Both the position numbers and the translations under genes were made by a program. Below, one piece after another: positions 15,597 to 25,327 of a DNA stretch of 64,000 nucleotides. This DNA comes from Kistimonas asteriae. GTDB lineage: Bacteria > Pseudomonadota > Gammaproteobacteria > Pseudomonadales > Endozoicomonadaceae. The notes under the pieces are model-generated. The model saw only the letters and a program-made list of their open reading frames with translations, did no database searches and was not told the origin of the DNA. Every line of letters begins with the position of its first letter. Positions within the stretch are counted from its first letter, which is position 1. The stretch spans positions 310,001 to 374,000 of the forward strand of contig NZ_JAEVHF010000002.1 in NCBI RefSeq assembly GCF_018263925.1. Direction: 5' to 3'.

Positions 15597-16379
15597 TCAA
15601 CTCACTGTATCACTCAATCGGGCCAGTGTATCCAGAACCGCTGGTGTACCGGCGCCTTCACTGATGGCAATGTGGCTGAAACCACAGGCGCGTGCATCCT
15701 CTGCCACACGTTGACTCGGTACGATCAGTGTCAGCTGTTTCAGGTTATCGGCATCGGGGTGATGATTCAGCAGTGATTGCAGGTTATTCACGATCTGGCT
15801 ACTGGTAGCCACAATAACATGGATTCGGTGGGCTGACAGTTGCTGTGGCAGGTATCCTGCCGGGTAATCGGGGCAGGTACGTTCGTAGACAATCAGGGTG
15901 TCCACTGTCGCGCCACGTTCTGTCAGCGTTGTCTGGAGTTTATCGCGGCCATTTCTGCCCTTGATGATCAGAATGCGCTGTTCTTCGACTTGCTGGAAAT
16001 CCGCCAATTTCAACAGCGCTTCGCTGTCAAAGCCGCCTGACCGGGCGTTCGCTGTGATGCCATGTTGTTGCAGCGAGTTGGCTGTCGCTTCGCCAATGGC
16101 GTACCAGTCAATACCAACAGGACGTTGTGGCCACCAGTTTTCAATCATATTCATTCCGTATTCCACGGCGGGAACACTGATGGTGATGATCTTGTGGTAC
16201 TGATCCAGCTGCTGCAGACAGTCACTAAGGGGTTGTGATTCTGGCAGGGGGCGTATATCCAGCAGGGGCAGAGCCAGTGCGAAGCCGCCTTGCGCCCTGA
16301 TAGCATTGGCCAGATTATCCGCCTGTGGTTGTGGGCGAGTCACGAGGACCCGCATGGGCTGAAGCGACAGTTCTGTCAT
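15597..16379 (-). CDS. hemD: Uroporphyrinogen-III synthase
   Basis: HemD cyclises hydroxymethylbilane to uroporphyrinogen III, inverting ring D, in heme and siroheme synthesis. The protein has the two-lobed family pattern: MRVLVTRPQPQADNLANAI at the start, IITISVPAVEYGMN, WYAIGEATANSLQQHGI in the middle, and ILIIKGRNGRDKLQTTL. The start is ambiguous: ATG 16391 overlaps hemC, ATG 16379 follows the hemC stop directly, and ATG 16355 would match the E. coli start. I chose 16379 (260 residues). It is coupled to hemC upstream and hemX downstream. Confidence 0.9.
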   Translation of the reverse strand: MTELSLQPMRVLVTRPQPQADNLANAIRAQGGFALALPLLDIRPLPESQPLSDCLQQLDQYHKIITISVPAVEYGMNMIENWWPQRPVGIDWYAIGEATANSLQQHGITANARSGGFDSEALLKLADFQQVEEQRILIIKGRNGRDKLQTTLTERGATVDTLIVYERTCPDYPAGYLPQQLSAHRIHVIVATSSQIVNNLQSLLNHHPDADNLKQLTLIVPSQRVAEDARACGFSHIAISEGAGTPAVLDTLARLSDTVS

Positions 16380-16380
16380 T

Positions 16381-17313
16381 TCAATGGCCATTGTCCTGGT
16401 AGACCGCCTTGAGAATTTCACCGGCGCCTTGTGCCAGAAGCGCTTCTGCTGCCTCAATACCTGCCTGTTCGCATTCATCCCGGGGGCGGGTGACCGCGGT
16501 TCTCAGGATTTCACTGGCATCCGGCTTGCCGACCAGGCCTTCCAGGGCGACATGACCATTTTCCAGCACAGCATAACAGGCGATGGGCACCTGGCAGCCA
16601 CCTTCCAGTCGACGGTTCATGGCGCGCTCTGCCAGTACACAGGTCGCGGTATCCTCATGGTGAAGCGATTGGATGAGTGTCAGGGTGTCTTCATCGGTTG
16701 TACGGCATTCAATTCCCACGGCGCCTTGTCCCCCGGCAGGCAGGCTGAACGTAACGGGCAGGAATTGCTGTATACGGTCCTGCATCTCAAGCCGGATAAG
16801 ACCCGCTGCAGCCAGGATGATGGCGTCGTATTCACCATCATCCAGTTTTTTCAGGCGAGTATTGACGTTGCCTCGCAGGAACCGGATGGTCAGGTCAGGC
16901 CGCTTTTCCAGCAACTGACACTGGCGGCGAAGGCTTGATGTACCAACAATGGCGCCTTTCGGTAGCTGGTCAATGCTTTGATACTGGTTGGAGACAAAGG
17001 CATCGCGGGGATCTTCACGTTCGCAGATGACGGCCAGCCCGAGACCATCAGGGAATGCCATGGGCACATCTTTCATGGAGTGAACGGCAATATCGGCACG
17101 GTCCTCCAGCAGCGCGTTTTCCAGTTCCTTGACGAACAGGCCCTTGCCGCCAATCTTGGCCAGGGGGGCATCAAGGATACGATCACCTTTGCTGGTCATG
17201 GTGACGAGCTCAATGGCCAGATGAGGGTGCAGGGCTTCCAGACGTGCCTTGACATAGTGGGCCTGCCAAAGGGCGAGGGCGCTTTTGCGGGTCGCTATTC
17301 GAAGTCTGTTCAC
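16381..17313 (-). CDS. hemC: Porphobilinogen deaminase (hydroxymethylbilane synthase)
   Basis: HemC joins four porphobilinogens into hydroxymethylbilane. The 310-residue protein starts at GTG 17313 ([20 protein letters not shown]). It carries the signature region [14 protein letters not shown], whose Cys (about residue 240) anchors the dipyrromethane cofactor. The basic cofactor-binding residues in [12 protein letters not shown] and [19 protein letters not shown] are also present, as is the catalytic Asp in VHSMKDVPM. It is first in the heme operon and follows algR by about 70 bases on the same strand, the order seen in pseudomonads. Confidence 0.96.
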   Translation of the reverse strand: MNRLRIATRKSALALWQAHYVKARLEALHPHLAIELVTMTSKGDRILDAPLAKIGGKGLFVKELENALLEDRADIAVHSMKDVPMAFPDGLGLAVICEREDPRDAFVSNQYQSIDQLPKGAIVGTSSLRRQCQLLEKRPDLTIRFLRGNVNTRLKKLDDGEYDAIILAAAGLIRLEMQDRIQQFLPVTFSLPAGGQGAVGIECRTTDEDTLTLIQSLHHEDTATCVLAERAMNRRLEGGCQVPIACYAVLENGHVALEGLVGKPDASEILRTAVTRPRDECEQAGIEAAEALLAQGAGEILKAVYQDNGH

Positions 17314-17382
17314 GACAAACTGCCTTGTCCAAGATGTTACCGGGCAGCAATGATATGCCAGTTTCGTGATTCCCTGAACCTT

Positions 17383-18123
17383 TTAGGGGTTTTTCATTAG
17401 TTTTCTCAGCAGGGCTACGTGGCGACGGCTGACAACTAATGGTTTGTCTACGCCGCGCAGACGGATTTCGTGGATGCCATCATTGGTGCGGGTCAGGCTC
17501 TCAATCGCCCGTCGGGCAACCAGGGCGTTCCTGTGGATACGTACGAACTGGTCGCCCAGCTGTTTCTGAAGGCTTTTGAGGGGTTCATCAATCAGAACTT
17601 CACCGCTCTGATGACAGACGGTGGTGTATTTGTTGTCTGCCAGGAAATAGAGTATTTCCCCCACCGGGATCAGCTCCAACCCTTTGTGGGTTCGGGCTGA
17701 AATATGCGTTCGCAGTACGTTTTCATCGTCTCCCTGTTTTTGCAGGGCATTCAGCTGAGATCGGTTAACCCGGGATGCCTGCTGTAACGCCATTTCGAGC
17801 CGGCTCTGTTTAACAGGCTTCAACAGGTAGCCAACGGCCTGAACCTGAAAGGCCTCAATGGCGTGTTGCTCATAAGCGGTACAGAAAATGATGGCGGGCG
17901 GACATTCCAGCTGACTGATATGGGCAGCGGCTTCCAGCCCTGTCATGCCGGGCATGTGAATATCCATGAGAATGATGTCAGGCCCCAGTTGCTCAGACAG
18001 CTTGACGGCTTCTGCGCCATTGGCGGCTTCCTCCGCCAGAGGCATGACATCCGGGATACGATCCAGCATATAACGCAGGCGTTCCCTGGCGAGGGGCTCG
18101 TCATCGACGATCAGTACTTTCAT
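17383..18123 (-). CDS. algR: LytTR-type response regulator AlgR
   Basis: AlgR-type regulators control alginate, type IV pili and virulence genes in pseudomonads. The 246-residue protein has an N-terminal receiver domain with the acidic pair D8-D9, phospho-acceptor D54 (LMDIHMPG) and a late Lys in YLLKPVKQ. The C-terminal LytTR DNA-binding domain includes IPVGEILYFLADNKYTTVCH and FVRIHRNALVARRAIESL. ATG 18123 matches the usual start; a longer ORF begins at 18144. It lies about 40 bases after the sensor gene and belongs to the same operon. No alginate biosynthesis genes are in view, so its regulon here is unknown. Confidence 0.93.
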   Translation of the reverse strand: MKVLIVDDEPLARERLRYMLDRIPDVMPLAEEAANGAEAVKLSEQLGPDIILMDIHMPGMTGLEAAAHISQLECPPAIIFCTAYEQHAIEAFQVQAVGYLLKPVKQSRLEMALQQASRVNRSQLNALQKQGDDENVLRTHISARTHKGLELIPVGEILYFLADNKYTTVCHQSGEVLIDEPLKSLQKQLGDQFVRIHRNALVARRAIESLTRTNDGIHEIRLRGVDKPLVVSRRHVALLRKLMKNP

Positions 18124-18162
18124 GGTTTTTATTGGACCTTGCATGGTACCTAATCAGTGAAT

Positions 18163-19260
18163 TCACATGCCGTCGTGGCTTACAGACCATGGATAGGTGA
18201 TCTGCGCCTTGAACCAGCGCCGGTCACCCCGGGTTTCTGTGCCTGTCCGCAAACGGGCTTTGTCCCCATACAGTGCTTCAAGCCTTGCGGCAATGTTATC
18301 CAGCGCGACACTGTTGCCAGTATGCGGGTTAGCGCCACCATGACTGGTATCCTGCGCTATGGTATTGCTGATCTCAATCGCAAGGGTGTTATCACAGTAG
18401 TCAATCTCTACCGTGATCGTGCCCGGCGCCGGATCAGGTTGTATACCATGAAATATGGCATTTTCCAGTAAAGGTTGCAGTGTCAGCTGAGGAATCATCA
18501 CATCTTCTGGCAAATCGGCGATATGCCACTGCAGGGTCAGGCGATCACCAAAGCGGTATTTTTCAATATTGACGTAACGGCGGGAGAGTTCGATTTCCTG
18601 TGTCAGCGGAATCTCCACGCTGGTTTCCGCCAGGCTGGCGCGAAACAGGTCTGACAGGTCTTCAACAACCTGTTCAGCTTTGTCAGGATCAATATGGATA
18701 AGGCTGGCGATGCTGTTCATGCTGTTGAACAGGAAATGGGGATGGATGCGCGATTGCAGTGACTGAATGCGTGCCTGAAGCTCTGCCTGCTGCTGACGGC
18801 TGAGTTCCTTCTGGAGATAGAAGTAGCGTAGAAGAATGCCGGTGATGATGGCGGCAATAAGGCCATTTCGTAACAACAGCCAGTCATTGATGACAGCGGC
18901 TTCCAGTCCGGCTTCTAGCTGGTAGAAGAAGTATTCAGCCCCCAGGGTGAAGACAAGCGTGACGGTCACACAAAGCGCCAGACTGGCAATTGTGATAGTG
19001 GGAATGGAGCACTGTGCCAGCAGCCGGCGCAATCGACAGAGCAGTGCGGCGCAGACAAGCACAATCCATTGCACAAAAAGTGAGGTCAGGGCCAGGTAAT
19101 TCCAGTCAAACCCCGGTTCCGGCATGGCCAGCACCAGCACCAGGACAAACAGCTCGGCAACCAGAACGAGAAGCAGCACGGCTTTTGGGGTGCAGAGATC
19201 GGGCAGGAAAAAATCCGGGTACTCTGCGGAGTGCGATAATGCTGACCTCAAGTGCTTCAT
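18163..19260 (-). CDS. algZ: Sensor histidine kinase AlgZ/FimS (HisKA_LytS type)
   Basis: This 365-residue membrane sensor partners AlgR. The N-terminus [23 protein letters not shown] matches FimS/AlgZ, followed by about four membrane helices up to residue 150. The phospho-acceptor region is [20 protein letters not shown], and the ATPase part has [16 protein letters not shown] as the N box, then a degenerate G region. As is typical for AlgZ, the G boxes are poorly conserved. The start at ATG 19260 was chosen by family match; the ORF extends further upstream. The gene diverges from argH across about 200 bases. Confidence 0.92.
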   Translation of the reverse strand: MKHLRSALSHSAEYPDFFLPDLCTPKAVLLLVLVAELFVLVLVLAMPEPGFDWNYLALTSLFVQWIVLVCAALLCRLRRLLAQCSIPTITIASLALCVTVTLVFTLGAEYFFYQLEAGLEAAVINDWLLLRNGLIAAIITGILLRYFYLQKELSRQQQAELQARIQSLQSRIHPHFLFNSMNSIASLIHIDPDKAEQVVEDLSDLFRASLAETSVEIPLTQEIELSRRYVNIEKYRFGDRLTLQWHIADLPEDVMIPQLTLQPLLENAIFHGIQPDPAPGTITVEIDYCDNTLAIEISNTIAQDTSHGGANPHTGNSVALDNIAARLEALYGDKARLRTGTETRGDRRWFKAQITYPWSVSHDGM

Positions 19261-19390
19261 AAAGGGTGGTGATTCCTTTAGCCTGCCAGGGCAGACGGTA
19301 TTGTGTTTGTTCTGTTGGGCACTGCTTACACCGGCAACACTGAATCGGGGCAATCCCGCAGGCTTTTATATTATTCGGCGGGGCAGTGGT

Positions 19391-19396
19391 TATAAT
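19391..19396 (+). promoter_or_regulatory. Probable -10 element of the argH promoter
   Basis: A perfect TATAAT lies 73 bases before the argH start in the algZ-argH divergent region. The -35 region is poor (TTTATA/ATATTA near 19366-19373), so an activator or weak basal expression is possible. Confidence 0.45.
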
Positions 19397-19468
19397 GATG
19401 CCCGGCATCAGCGTGTCTGGTGTTCTATTCTCCCTGTGTTGGCAGTAACCGGCAAACGAGTGGCAGTG

Positions 19469-20824
19469 ATGAATGACAACAACAATACCAATCAGCAATG
19501 GGGCGGACGTTTCAGTGAACCGGTCGACGCCTTTGTTGCCCGCTTTACCGCATCAATCCAGTTTGACCAGCGACTCTATCGGCATGATATCGAGGGTTCT
19601 ATCGCCCATGCGAAAATGCTGAACAAGTGTGACCTGCTGACTGACAAGGAGCTGGCGGACATCATAGCCGGTCTTGAGGGCATTCGTCAGGAGATTGAGC
19701 AGGGACAGTTTGAATGGTCCATTGAGCTTGAGGATATTCATATGAATATCGAAGCCCGGTTGACCGAGAAGATTGGCATTGCTGGCAAGAAACTGCACAC
19801 GGGACGCTCCCGGAATGATCAGGTGGCCACCGATATCCGGCTCTGGCTCCGTGATGAAATAGATACTATCTCCGAGGAACTGACGCGTCTCGAACAGGGC
19901 TTAAGTGTGCTGGCAGGCCAGGAAAGCCAGACCATTATGCCGGGCTTTACCCATCTGCAGACGGCACAGCCAGTCACCTTTGGTCATCATTTAAGGGCTT
20001 GGCGTGAAATGCTCTTACGTGATGCTGAGCGTCTTCAGGATTGCCGCAAGCGGGTCAATATCTGCCCATTAGGTGCTGCGGCACTGGCGGGTACCACCTA
20101 TCCGATCGATCGTGGCTATACCGCTGAATTACTGGGATTTGACCGTCCGGCAGCCAACTCGCTGGATGCGGTCAGTGATCGGGACTTTGCCATTGAATTC
20201 TGCAGTGTCGCCGCACTGATCATGACTCATCTGTCTCGGATGTCGGAAGAGCTGGTGTTGTGGACGTCTGCCCAGTTTGATTTCGTTGAGCTGCCGGATC
20301 GCTTCTGTACCGGTTCTTCCATCATGCCACAGAAGAAAAACCCGGACGTTCCTGAACTGGTGCGGGGCAAGACCGGTCGGGTCAATGGCCATCTGATAGC
20401 ACTGCTGACGCTGATGAAAGGCCAGCCGCTGGCATATAACAAGGATAATCAGGAAGACAAGGAGCCGCTGTTCGATACGGTGGATACCGTACGGGATAGC
20501 CTGCGTGCGTTTGCTGATATGGTGCCCCACATCCGCTCACGCAAGGAAAACATGCGGTCTGCGGCCATGAAAGGGTTTGCGACGGCAACGGATCTGGCGG
20601 ATTACCTGGTGAAGAAAGGCATGCCATTCCGTGATGCCCATGAAGTGGTGGGTAAGGCGGTGGCCTATGGAGTGAATTCTGGGAAGGATCTCTCCCAGAT
20701 GACACTGGAAGAGTTGCAACAATTCTCAGCGACGATCACTGATGACGTATTTGAGGTGTTGACTCTGGAAGGCTCTGTTGGCGCCCGTCAGCATGTCGGT
20801 GGTGCGGGAGAATACCTGAAGTAA
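19469..20824 (+). CDS. argH: Argininosuccinate lyase
   Basis: ArgH splits argininosuccinate into arginine and fumarate, the last step of arginine synthesis. The 451-residue protein shows the fumarase/aspartase superfamily signature [12 protein letters not shown], the catalytic-loop Ser within it, [17 protein letters not shown] near residue 110 and the His-containing [14 protein letters not shown]. The reading frame extends upstream to 19124, but family alignment ([18 protein letters not shown]) sets the start at ATG 19469. It is divergent from algZ, the arrangement found in pseudomonads. It ends in GGAGEYLK, a little earlier than the E. coli enzyme. Confidence 0.95.
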   Translation: MNDNNNTNQQWGGRFSEPVDAFVARFTASIQFDQRLYRHDIEGSIAHAKMLNKCDLLTDKELADIIAGLEGIRQEIEQGQFEWSIELEDIHMNIEARLTEKIGIAGKKLHTGRSRNDQVATDIRLWLRDEIDTISEELTRLEQGLSVLAGQESQTIMPGFTHLQTAQPVTFGHHLRAWREMLLRDAERLQDCRKRVNICPLGAAALAGTTYPIDRGYTAELLGFDRPAANSLDAVSDRDFAIEFCSVAALIMTHLSRMSEELVLWTSAQFDFVELPDRFCTGSSIMPQKKNPDVPELVRGKTGRVNGHLIALLTLMKGQPLAYNKDNQEDKEPLFDTVDTVRDSLRAFADMVPHIRSRKENMRSAAMKGFATATDLADYLVKKGMPFRDAHEVVGKAVAYGVNSGKDLSQMTLEELQQFSATITDDVFEVLTLEGSVGARQHVGGAGEYLK

Positions 20825-20848
20825 AGCGGTTGATATCGAAAAAGAGTG

Positions 20849-20878
20849 TCAGGGCTCTAAACAGAATGAGAGCCCTGA
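20849..20878. terminator. Shared terminator between convergent argH and galU
   Basis: TCAGGGCTCT (20849-20858) pairs perfectly with AGAGCCCTGA (20869-20878) across a 10-base loop. On the minus strand the hairpin is followed by CACTCTTTTT, so it best serves galU; argH may share it. Confidence 0.65.
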
Positions 20879-20891
20879 TGTGCTAAATGCA

Positions 20892-21719
20892 CTATTGTGC
20901 GTAGATCGTGTTATAGCAGTAGTTTGTTGCTTCAATGAATCCTTCCACGCTGCCGCAATCGAAACGCTGCCCCTTGAATCGATAAGCCATGACACAGCCA
21001 TTCTGGGCCTGTTTCATTAAAGCATCCGTGATTTGAAGCTCACCATTTTTGCCGGGTTCGGTATCTTCCAGAATATCGAAGATATCCGGCGTCAGAATGT
21101 AGCGGCCAATAATGGCAAGGTTGCTGGGCGCTTCGTCAGGGGAGGGTTTTTCCACCATGGTATTCACCCGATAGATATCATCACGGATCATTTCGCCCGC
21201 AATCACACCGTATTTGTGAACCTGATCCTGTGGCACTTCCTCAACGGCCACAATGGAACAGCGAAACTGCTTATACAAAGCAACCATTTGCGCCAGAACA
21301 CCATCCCCCTCCGGATTCAGGCACAGGTCGTCTGCCAGCACGACGGCAAAAGGTTGTTCGCCGACCAGTGTCCGCCCCGTCAAAATAGCATGGCCTAGAC
21401 CCTTCATTTCAGTCTGTCGGGTATACGAAAAGGTGCATTCATTCATGATGTCACGAATGCCGTTGAGATACGCTTCTTTACCCGTACCCGCGATCTGGTG
21501 TTCCAGTTCGTAATTGATGTCGAAGTGATCTTCTAACGCACGTTTTCCACGACCCGTCACAATACAGATCTCGTTCAAACCGGCCTGCATGGCTTCGTCA
21601 ACGCCATATTCAATCAGCGGTTTGTTGACAACCGGCATCATTTCCTTGGGCATCGATTTAGTGGCTGGAAGAAAGCGAGTGCCATAACCAGCGGCGGGGA
21701 ACAGGCATTTCTGGATCAT
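20892..21719 (-). CDS. galU: UTP-glucose-1-phosphate uridylyltransferase
   Basis: GalU makes UDP-glucose, the donor for LPS core and exopolysaccharide sugars. The 275-residue protein begins MIQKCLFPAAGYGTRFLP with the nucleotide-binding GxGTR loop, followed by SMPKEMMPVVNKPLI, VLADDLCLN (metal-binding Asp) and the late VEKPSPDEAPSNLAI. The ORF runs upstream to 21860, but the family start is ATG 21719. The length matches the Pseudomonas enzyme, shorter than E. coli GalU. It lies just after the LPS carbamoyltransferase on the same strand, but a 150-base gap suggests its own promoter. Confidence 0.95.
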   Translation of the reverse strand: MIQKCLFPAAGYGTRFLPATKSMPKEMMPVVNKPLIEYGVDEAMQAGLNEICIVTGRGKRALEDHFDINYELEHQIAGTGKEAYLNGIRDIMNECTFSYTRQTEMKGLGHAILTGRTLVGEQPFAVVLADDLCLNPEGDGVLAQMVALYKQFRCSIVAVEEVPQDQVHKYGVIAGEMIRDDIYRVNTMVEKPSPDEAPSNLAIIGRYILTPDIFDILEDTEPGKNGELQITDALMKQAQNGCVMAYRFKGQRFDCGSVEGFIEATNYCYNTIYAQ

Positions 21720-21871
21720 GTATCCGTTTACTCCATAAAATGATACGTATGGCGGAGTGGTTGCTTTTTTTACAATGCCATAATATCCAGATACTTGAGA
21801 ATTTTTATTCTGACTATGTGGAAGGTTGTGTGCGCTACCCGTTACAGGTTGCGCGCACAATAATCGCAGAG

Positions 21872-23614
21872 TTAGGCAAACTCAGGAAAGTCTCCCTTTA
21901 CGACCAGAATATCTTCCATGATCAGGTATTGCAGGTCTGATCCAAAGAACATATTCAGTGCGTCTGTCGGTGTGCAGACGATGGGTTCACCCCGACGGTT
22001 CAAGGACGTATTCAGCACCACGCCATTACCGGTCAGCTTTTCCATCTCTTCCAGCAGCTCGTAATAACGCGGGTTGGTGTCCTTGCTGACGGCCTGTCCA
22101 CGGGATGTGCCGTCTTCGTGAACCACTTCCGGTACACGTTCCTTCCACTCTTCGTTGACTTCGAAGGTGAACGTCATATACGGCGCTGGATGGTCAACTT
22201 TGAACATTTCCCTGGATACACGGTCCAGCATACTGGGGCAGAAGGGACGCCAGCGCTCACGGAACTTGATCTGTTCGTTGATCCGGTCTGCAATCCCTTT
22301 GTAGCTGGGGCAGCCAATAATACTGCGGCGACCCAATGCTCTCGGGCCAAATTCCATACGACCCTGGAACCAGGCCACCGGGTTGCCATCGGCCAGTACC
22401 TTGGCAATGTTCTGGGGCACATTCTCAATCTTGCGGAACTTGGGTTTGTCCGGGTGTTCCTCACAGGCTTCGATGACCTGTTCGTTGGTGAAGGAAGGGC
22501 CCAGATAAACGTGGGTCATCTTCTCGACTTCAACACCCCGCTTGACTGAGGCAAACGACGCTGCACCGATAGCAGTACCCGCATCACCGGAAGCTGGCTG
22601 GACGAACAGTTCCTTGACTTCGGGACGCGCAATAATCTTCTGATTCAGTTTAACGTTCAGGGCACCACCGCCGGAGAATGCAATCTTGCCGGTTTCCTTG
22701 ATGATATCGCCCAGATAGTAGTCCATCAGTTTCAATACGACGGTTTCATACAGTGCCTGTATGGCAGCGGCGTAGTGAATGTAAGGGTCGTCTGCGACAT
22801 CACCTTTACGACGGGGACCCAGCCACTTGATCAGTTCAGGCGTGAAGTAGAAACCCTTGCCATTTTCCTTGTAACGACGCATGCCTACGACGTTGACCAG
22901 CTTGGTGTTAACCTGGAAGTCCTTGCCATCAAAGTCAATCAGACGAGAAAGGTCGTATTTCTTTGGGTCGCCATAGGGCGCCATACCCATGACCTTGTAC
23001 TCGCCATCAAGCATGTCGAAGCCGAGGTATTCGGTAATTGCCCCATAGAGTCCGCCCAGGGAGTCTGGGTCGTAGAACTCCTTGATCTTGTGGATAACGC
23101 CATTCTCACCATAACCGAAGAAGGTGGTGGCATATTCGCCTTTACCGTCCACGCCCATGATCGCAGTTTTTTCTTTGAAGCCGCTCAGGTGATAGCAGCT
23201 GGAGGCGTGGGCCAGGTGATGCTCTACTGGCTCAAATTCAAACTTGCCCCACTCAAACCCGAGGGACTCCAGCATTTTGCGGATGTTGGAGACATAGCGG
23301 CGATAACGACGGTTGCCGTTAAAAATGGCGTCCAGTGCACGGTCAGGGGCGTACCAGTAGCGCTTGGCGTAGTGCCAGCGGGCAGGGCTAAGAATGCTGA
23401 TAGGCGCCAGCGGTACAGCCACGACATCAACATCTTCCGGCTTCAGGCCAGCCTGTTGCAGAACGAACTTGGTAGATTCCAGAGGCATCTTGCCTTTGGC
23501 GTGTTTGTCCCGGATCAAACGTTCTTCTTCAACGGCGGCGACCAGCTTACCGTCGATATAGACGGCAGCGGATGGATCGTGGCTGATTGCACCGGATAAA
23601 CCGAGAATTACCAT
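21872..23614 (-). CDS. NodU/CmcH-family carbamoyltransferase, probable LPS core modifier
   Basis: A 580-residue carbamoyltransferase. The N-terminal Kae1-like domain has VEEERLIRDKHAKG and the metal-binding HHLAHASSCYHLSGF, then the acidic GVDGKGEYATTFF. The C-terminal domain holds QGRMEFGPRALGRRSI and NTSLNRRGEPIVCTP, which bind carbamoyl phosphate and ATP. AGGA eight bases before ATG 23614 sets the start. In P. aeruginosa a homologous gene at the same place beside the waa cluster (I recall wapO) puts a carbamoyl group on inner-core heptose. The same role is likely here from synteny and family. A 246-base gap separates it from the kinase genes. Confidence 0.88.
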   Translation of the reverse strand: MVILGLSGAISHDPSAAVYIDGKLVAAVEEERLIRDKHAKGKMPLESTKFVLQQAGLKPEDVDVVAVPLAPISILSPARWHYAKRYWYAPDRALDAIFNGNRRYRRYVSNIRKMLESLGFEWGKFEFEPVEHHLAHASSCYHLSGFKEKTAIMGVDGKGEYATTFFGYGENGVIHKIKEFYDPDSLGGLYGAITEYLGFDMLDGEYKVMGMAPYGDPKKYDLSRLIDFDGKDFQVNTKLVNVVGMRRYKENGKGFYFTPELIKWLGPRRKGDVADDPYIHYAAAIQALYETVVLKLMDYYLGDIIKETGKIAFSGGGALNVKLNQKIIARPEVKELFVQPASGDAGTAIGAASFASVKRGVEVEKMTHVYLGPSFTNEQVIEACEEHPDKPKFRKIENVPQNIAKVLADGNPVAWFQGRMEFGPRALGRRSIIGCPSYKGIADRINEQIKFRERWRPFCPSMLDRVSREMFKVDHPAPYMTFTFEVNEEWKERVPEVVHEDGTSRGQAVSKDTNPRYYELLEEMEKLTGNGVVLNTSLNRRGEPIVCTPTDALNMFFGSDLQYLIMEDILVVKGDFPEFA

Positions 23615-23860
23615 AGCCTGTTCCTGAATCCTTTAATCACGATATTGAGTTAAAAAGTACGGTGGCAGATCGTTGCCAGACCGGTGTCCATGTTTCGTTT
23701 CATTGACCCTCGCCTGAGACCTCGTCGGGCAATGGCGGTCAGGATAAACGACGATGTGTCACAGAAGTGTGATTCGTACGTCAATATTCCTGCCCACTGC
23801 CGGTGAAGGCCTGAGGAGAGGGAACACGGCTCGTCCAGGGTCAGGTGATGCATGACCCGG

Positions 23861-25327
23861 TTACGAAGCTTGTTCCCATGCTTCAATCACTGGGCGAAAC
23901 AGCGCATCCGCACGTGGATTGTCTTTCCAGTTACGGCTGAACCGCTCCAGATCCTTGCGAAAGAGGCGTTGAAAACAAAACCGCCATTTATACGATGTCA
24001 TGGCGTCAAGGTCTATAAGCAGAGGCTTATTATTTCTGATCAGGAAATTGTTGCCTTTCAGGTCACCATGATAGACGCAGCTGCGTTTCAGGGTGATCAG
24101 AATGTCGCCAATGTCGGATGAGACCTGGGGCCATTCCGGTAAAGCATCCTGCGAGGGATCGAAATACGCCATGGCATGGGTGCTGGGAACAAAATCCGTG
24201 ATGATATAGCTGCAGGTGATGGCAGGTCCCGCCCGGTGTTCCAGCATGGCCATGGGGGTGGGGGTGTCGATACCCAGAAACTGTAACAGGTGGCCATTCA
24301 GCCAAGCCTTGCGTGCTCGTGAAGAGCGCAAGGTGCGCAAGTACTTGTGCAAAAGGCCTTTTGTACTCTGGTATTTCTTGATCAGAACCTTGCGTTCGTT
24401 ATCCAGGGTGACGATGGCAACGGTATTGGTTCTACCCAGTTTTAGAATCTTTCCGTCGGCAATGAAGGCTTCCGGGTTAGCAATCAGGGCTTGCAGTGCT
24501 GCGTCGTCGTATTGGCGACTGAAAGCTGCAAAATGACGTTGACTGCTTTCTACCCTGAAGTGAGTACAGTTGCGCAGGGATTTCTGGATAAACCGCTCGC
24601 GCCATTTACGCAGTTGCAGCACGGTTTTCAGAAAGTCTGTTTTTTCCCAGTGGATCGCTGCCGTGTTTTCGGCGGCATAGGCGGATAACACATCATCGAC
24701 AAAGCGGTCGTAACGCGGGAAAAAGACCGCCATGAACAGGGCAAGGTTGTGACGGGCCTGTTTTTCTGAAAGTGGCGTGGTGCTTACCGTCGCACCACCA
24801 CCATCAATCATGTACAGGCGGTCATTGCAGACCAGCAGGTTATCGAGATGAATATCGTCCTGGCAGACACCGGCATGGTGTAGCCGTGCGAGTAGTATCG
24901 CTGCTTTGTGCAGCCAGCATCGGCGTTGATTATCGTCGAGTGTCGTTTTTTTCCATACCTTTTCCAGTGACTCAACCTTGCCAAGGTCTTCCGTCACGAT
25001 GGTATGCAGTGACTGCTGTTCACGATTGTGGCCAAGTAATGCCGGCGTATCGATGCCTGCGTGAATAAAGCCTTGGATACCCGTTAATTCACGCTGATAG
25101 TAACGATCGGCATTGTTGCCATAGAAACATTTAACGATAACCTGTTGGTCATCCAGTTCAGCACGTACAACCAGTCGTTTGCCAGGCAGAAAGCGCAACA
25201 CATCCTGGCAAACCACCATTCCGTGATCCGTTTTCAGGCCGAAGGGTGTTTCAGGTTGCTGTTCCATTGGAACAAGTTGATCCCCGGTAAGAAGCGGCAT
25301 CGCTGTCAGGGACTTCCGTTCAATCAT
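23861..25327 (-). CDS. Two-domain LPS kinase-like protein (tandem Kdo/heptose kinase folds)
   Basis: This 488-residue cytoplasmic protein appears to hold two eukaryotic-like kinase domains. The first (about 1-240) has VIVKCFYG (the ATP-binding Lys), CQDDIHLDNLLV as catalytic loop and LYMIDGGGA as metal-binding strand. The second (about 285-485) has VLIKKYQSTKG, the catalytic loop VYHGDLKGNNFLI and LLIDLDAM. Both keep the Lys, catalytic Asp, Asn and metal Asp, so both could be active. Its position matches P. aeruginosa PA5006, a predicted LPS kinase. The start ATGA overlaps the preceding gene's stop. Substrates are unknown; inner-core heptose or Kdo is likely from context. Confidence 0.82.
   Translation of the reverse strand: MIERKSLTAMPLLTGDQLVPMEQQPETPFGLKTDHGMVVCQDVLRFLPGKRLVVRAELDDQQVIVKCFYGNNADRYYQRELTGIQGFIHAGIDTPALLGHNREQQSLHTIVTEDLGKVESLEKVWKKTTLDDNQRRCWLHKAAILLARLHHAGVCQDDIHLDNLLVCNDRLYMIDGGGATVSTTPLSEKQARHNLALFMAVFFPRYDRFVDDVLSAYAAENTAAIHWEKTDFLKTVLQLRKWRERFIQKSLRNCTHFRVESSQRHFAAFSRQYDDAALQALIANPEAFIADGKILKLGRTNTVAIVTLDNERKVLIKKYQSTKGLLHKYLRTLRSSRARKAWLNGHLLQFLGIDTPTPMAMLEHRAGPAITCSYIITDFVPSTHAMAYFDPSQDALPEWPQVSSDIGDILITLKRSCVYHGDLKGNNFLIRNNKPLLIDLDAMTSYKWRFCFQRLFRKDLERFSRNWKDNPRADALFRPVIEAWEQAS

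Noticed and set aside
19124-19468. N-terminal extension of argH by 115 residues
   Set aside because: The extension overlaps algZ and the shared promoter region. Family alignment starts at 19469.
23650-23886. 78-residue minus-strand ORF between the carbamoyltransferase and kinase genes
   Set aside because: It has no ribosome site, overlaps the end of the kinase gene in another frame, and its composition looks non-coding.
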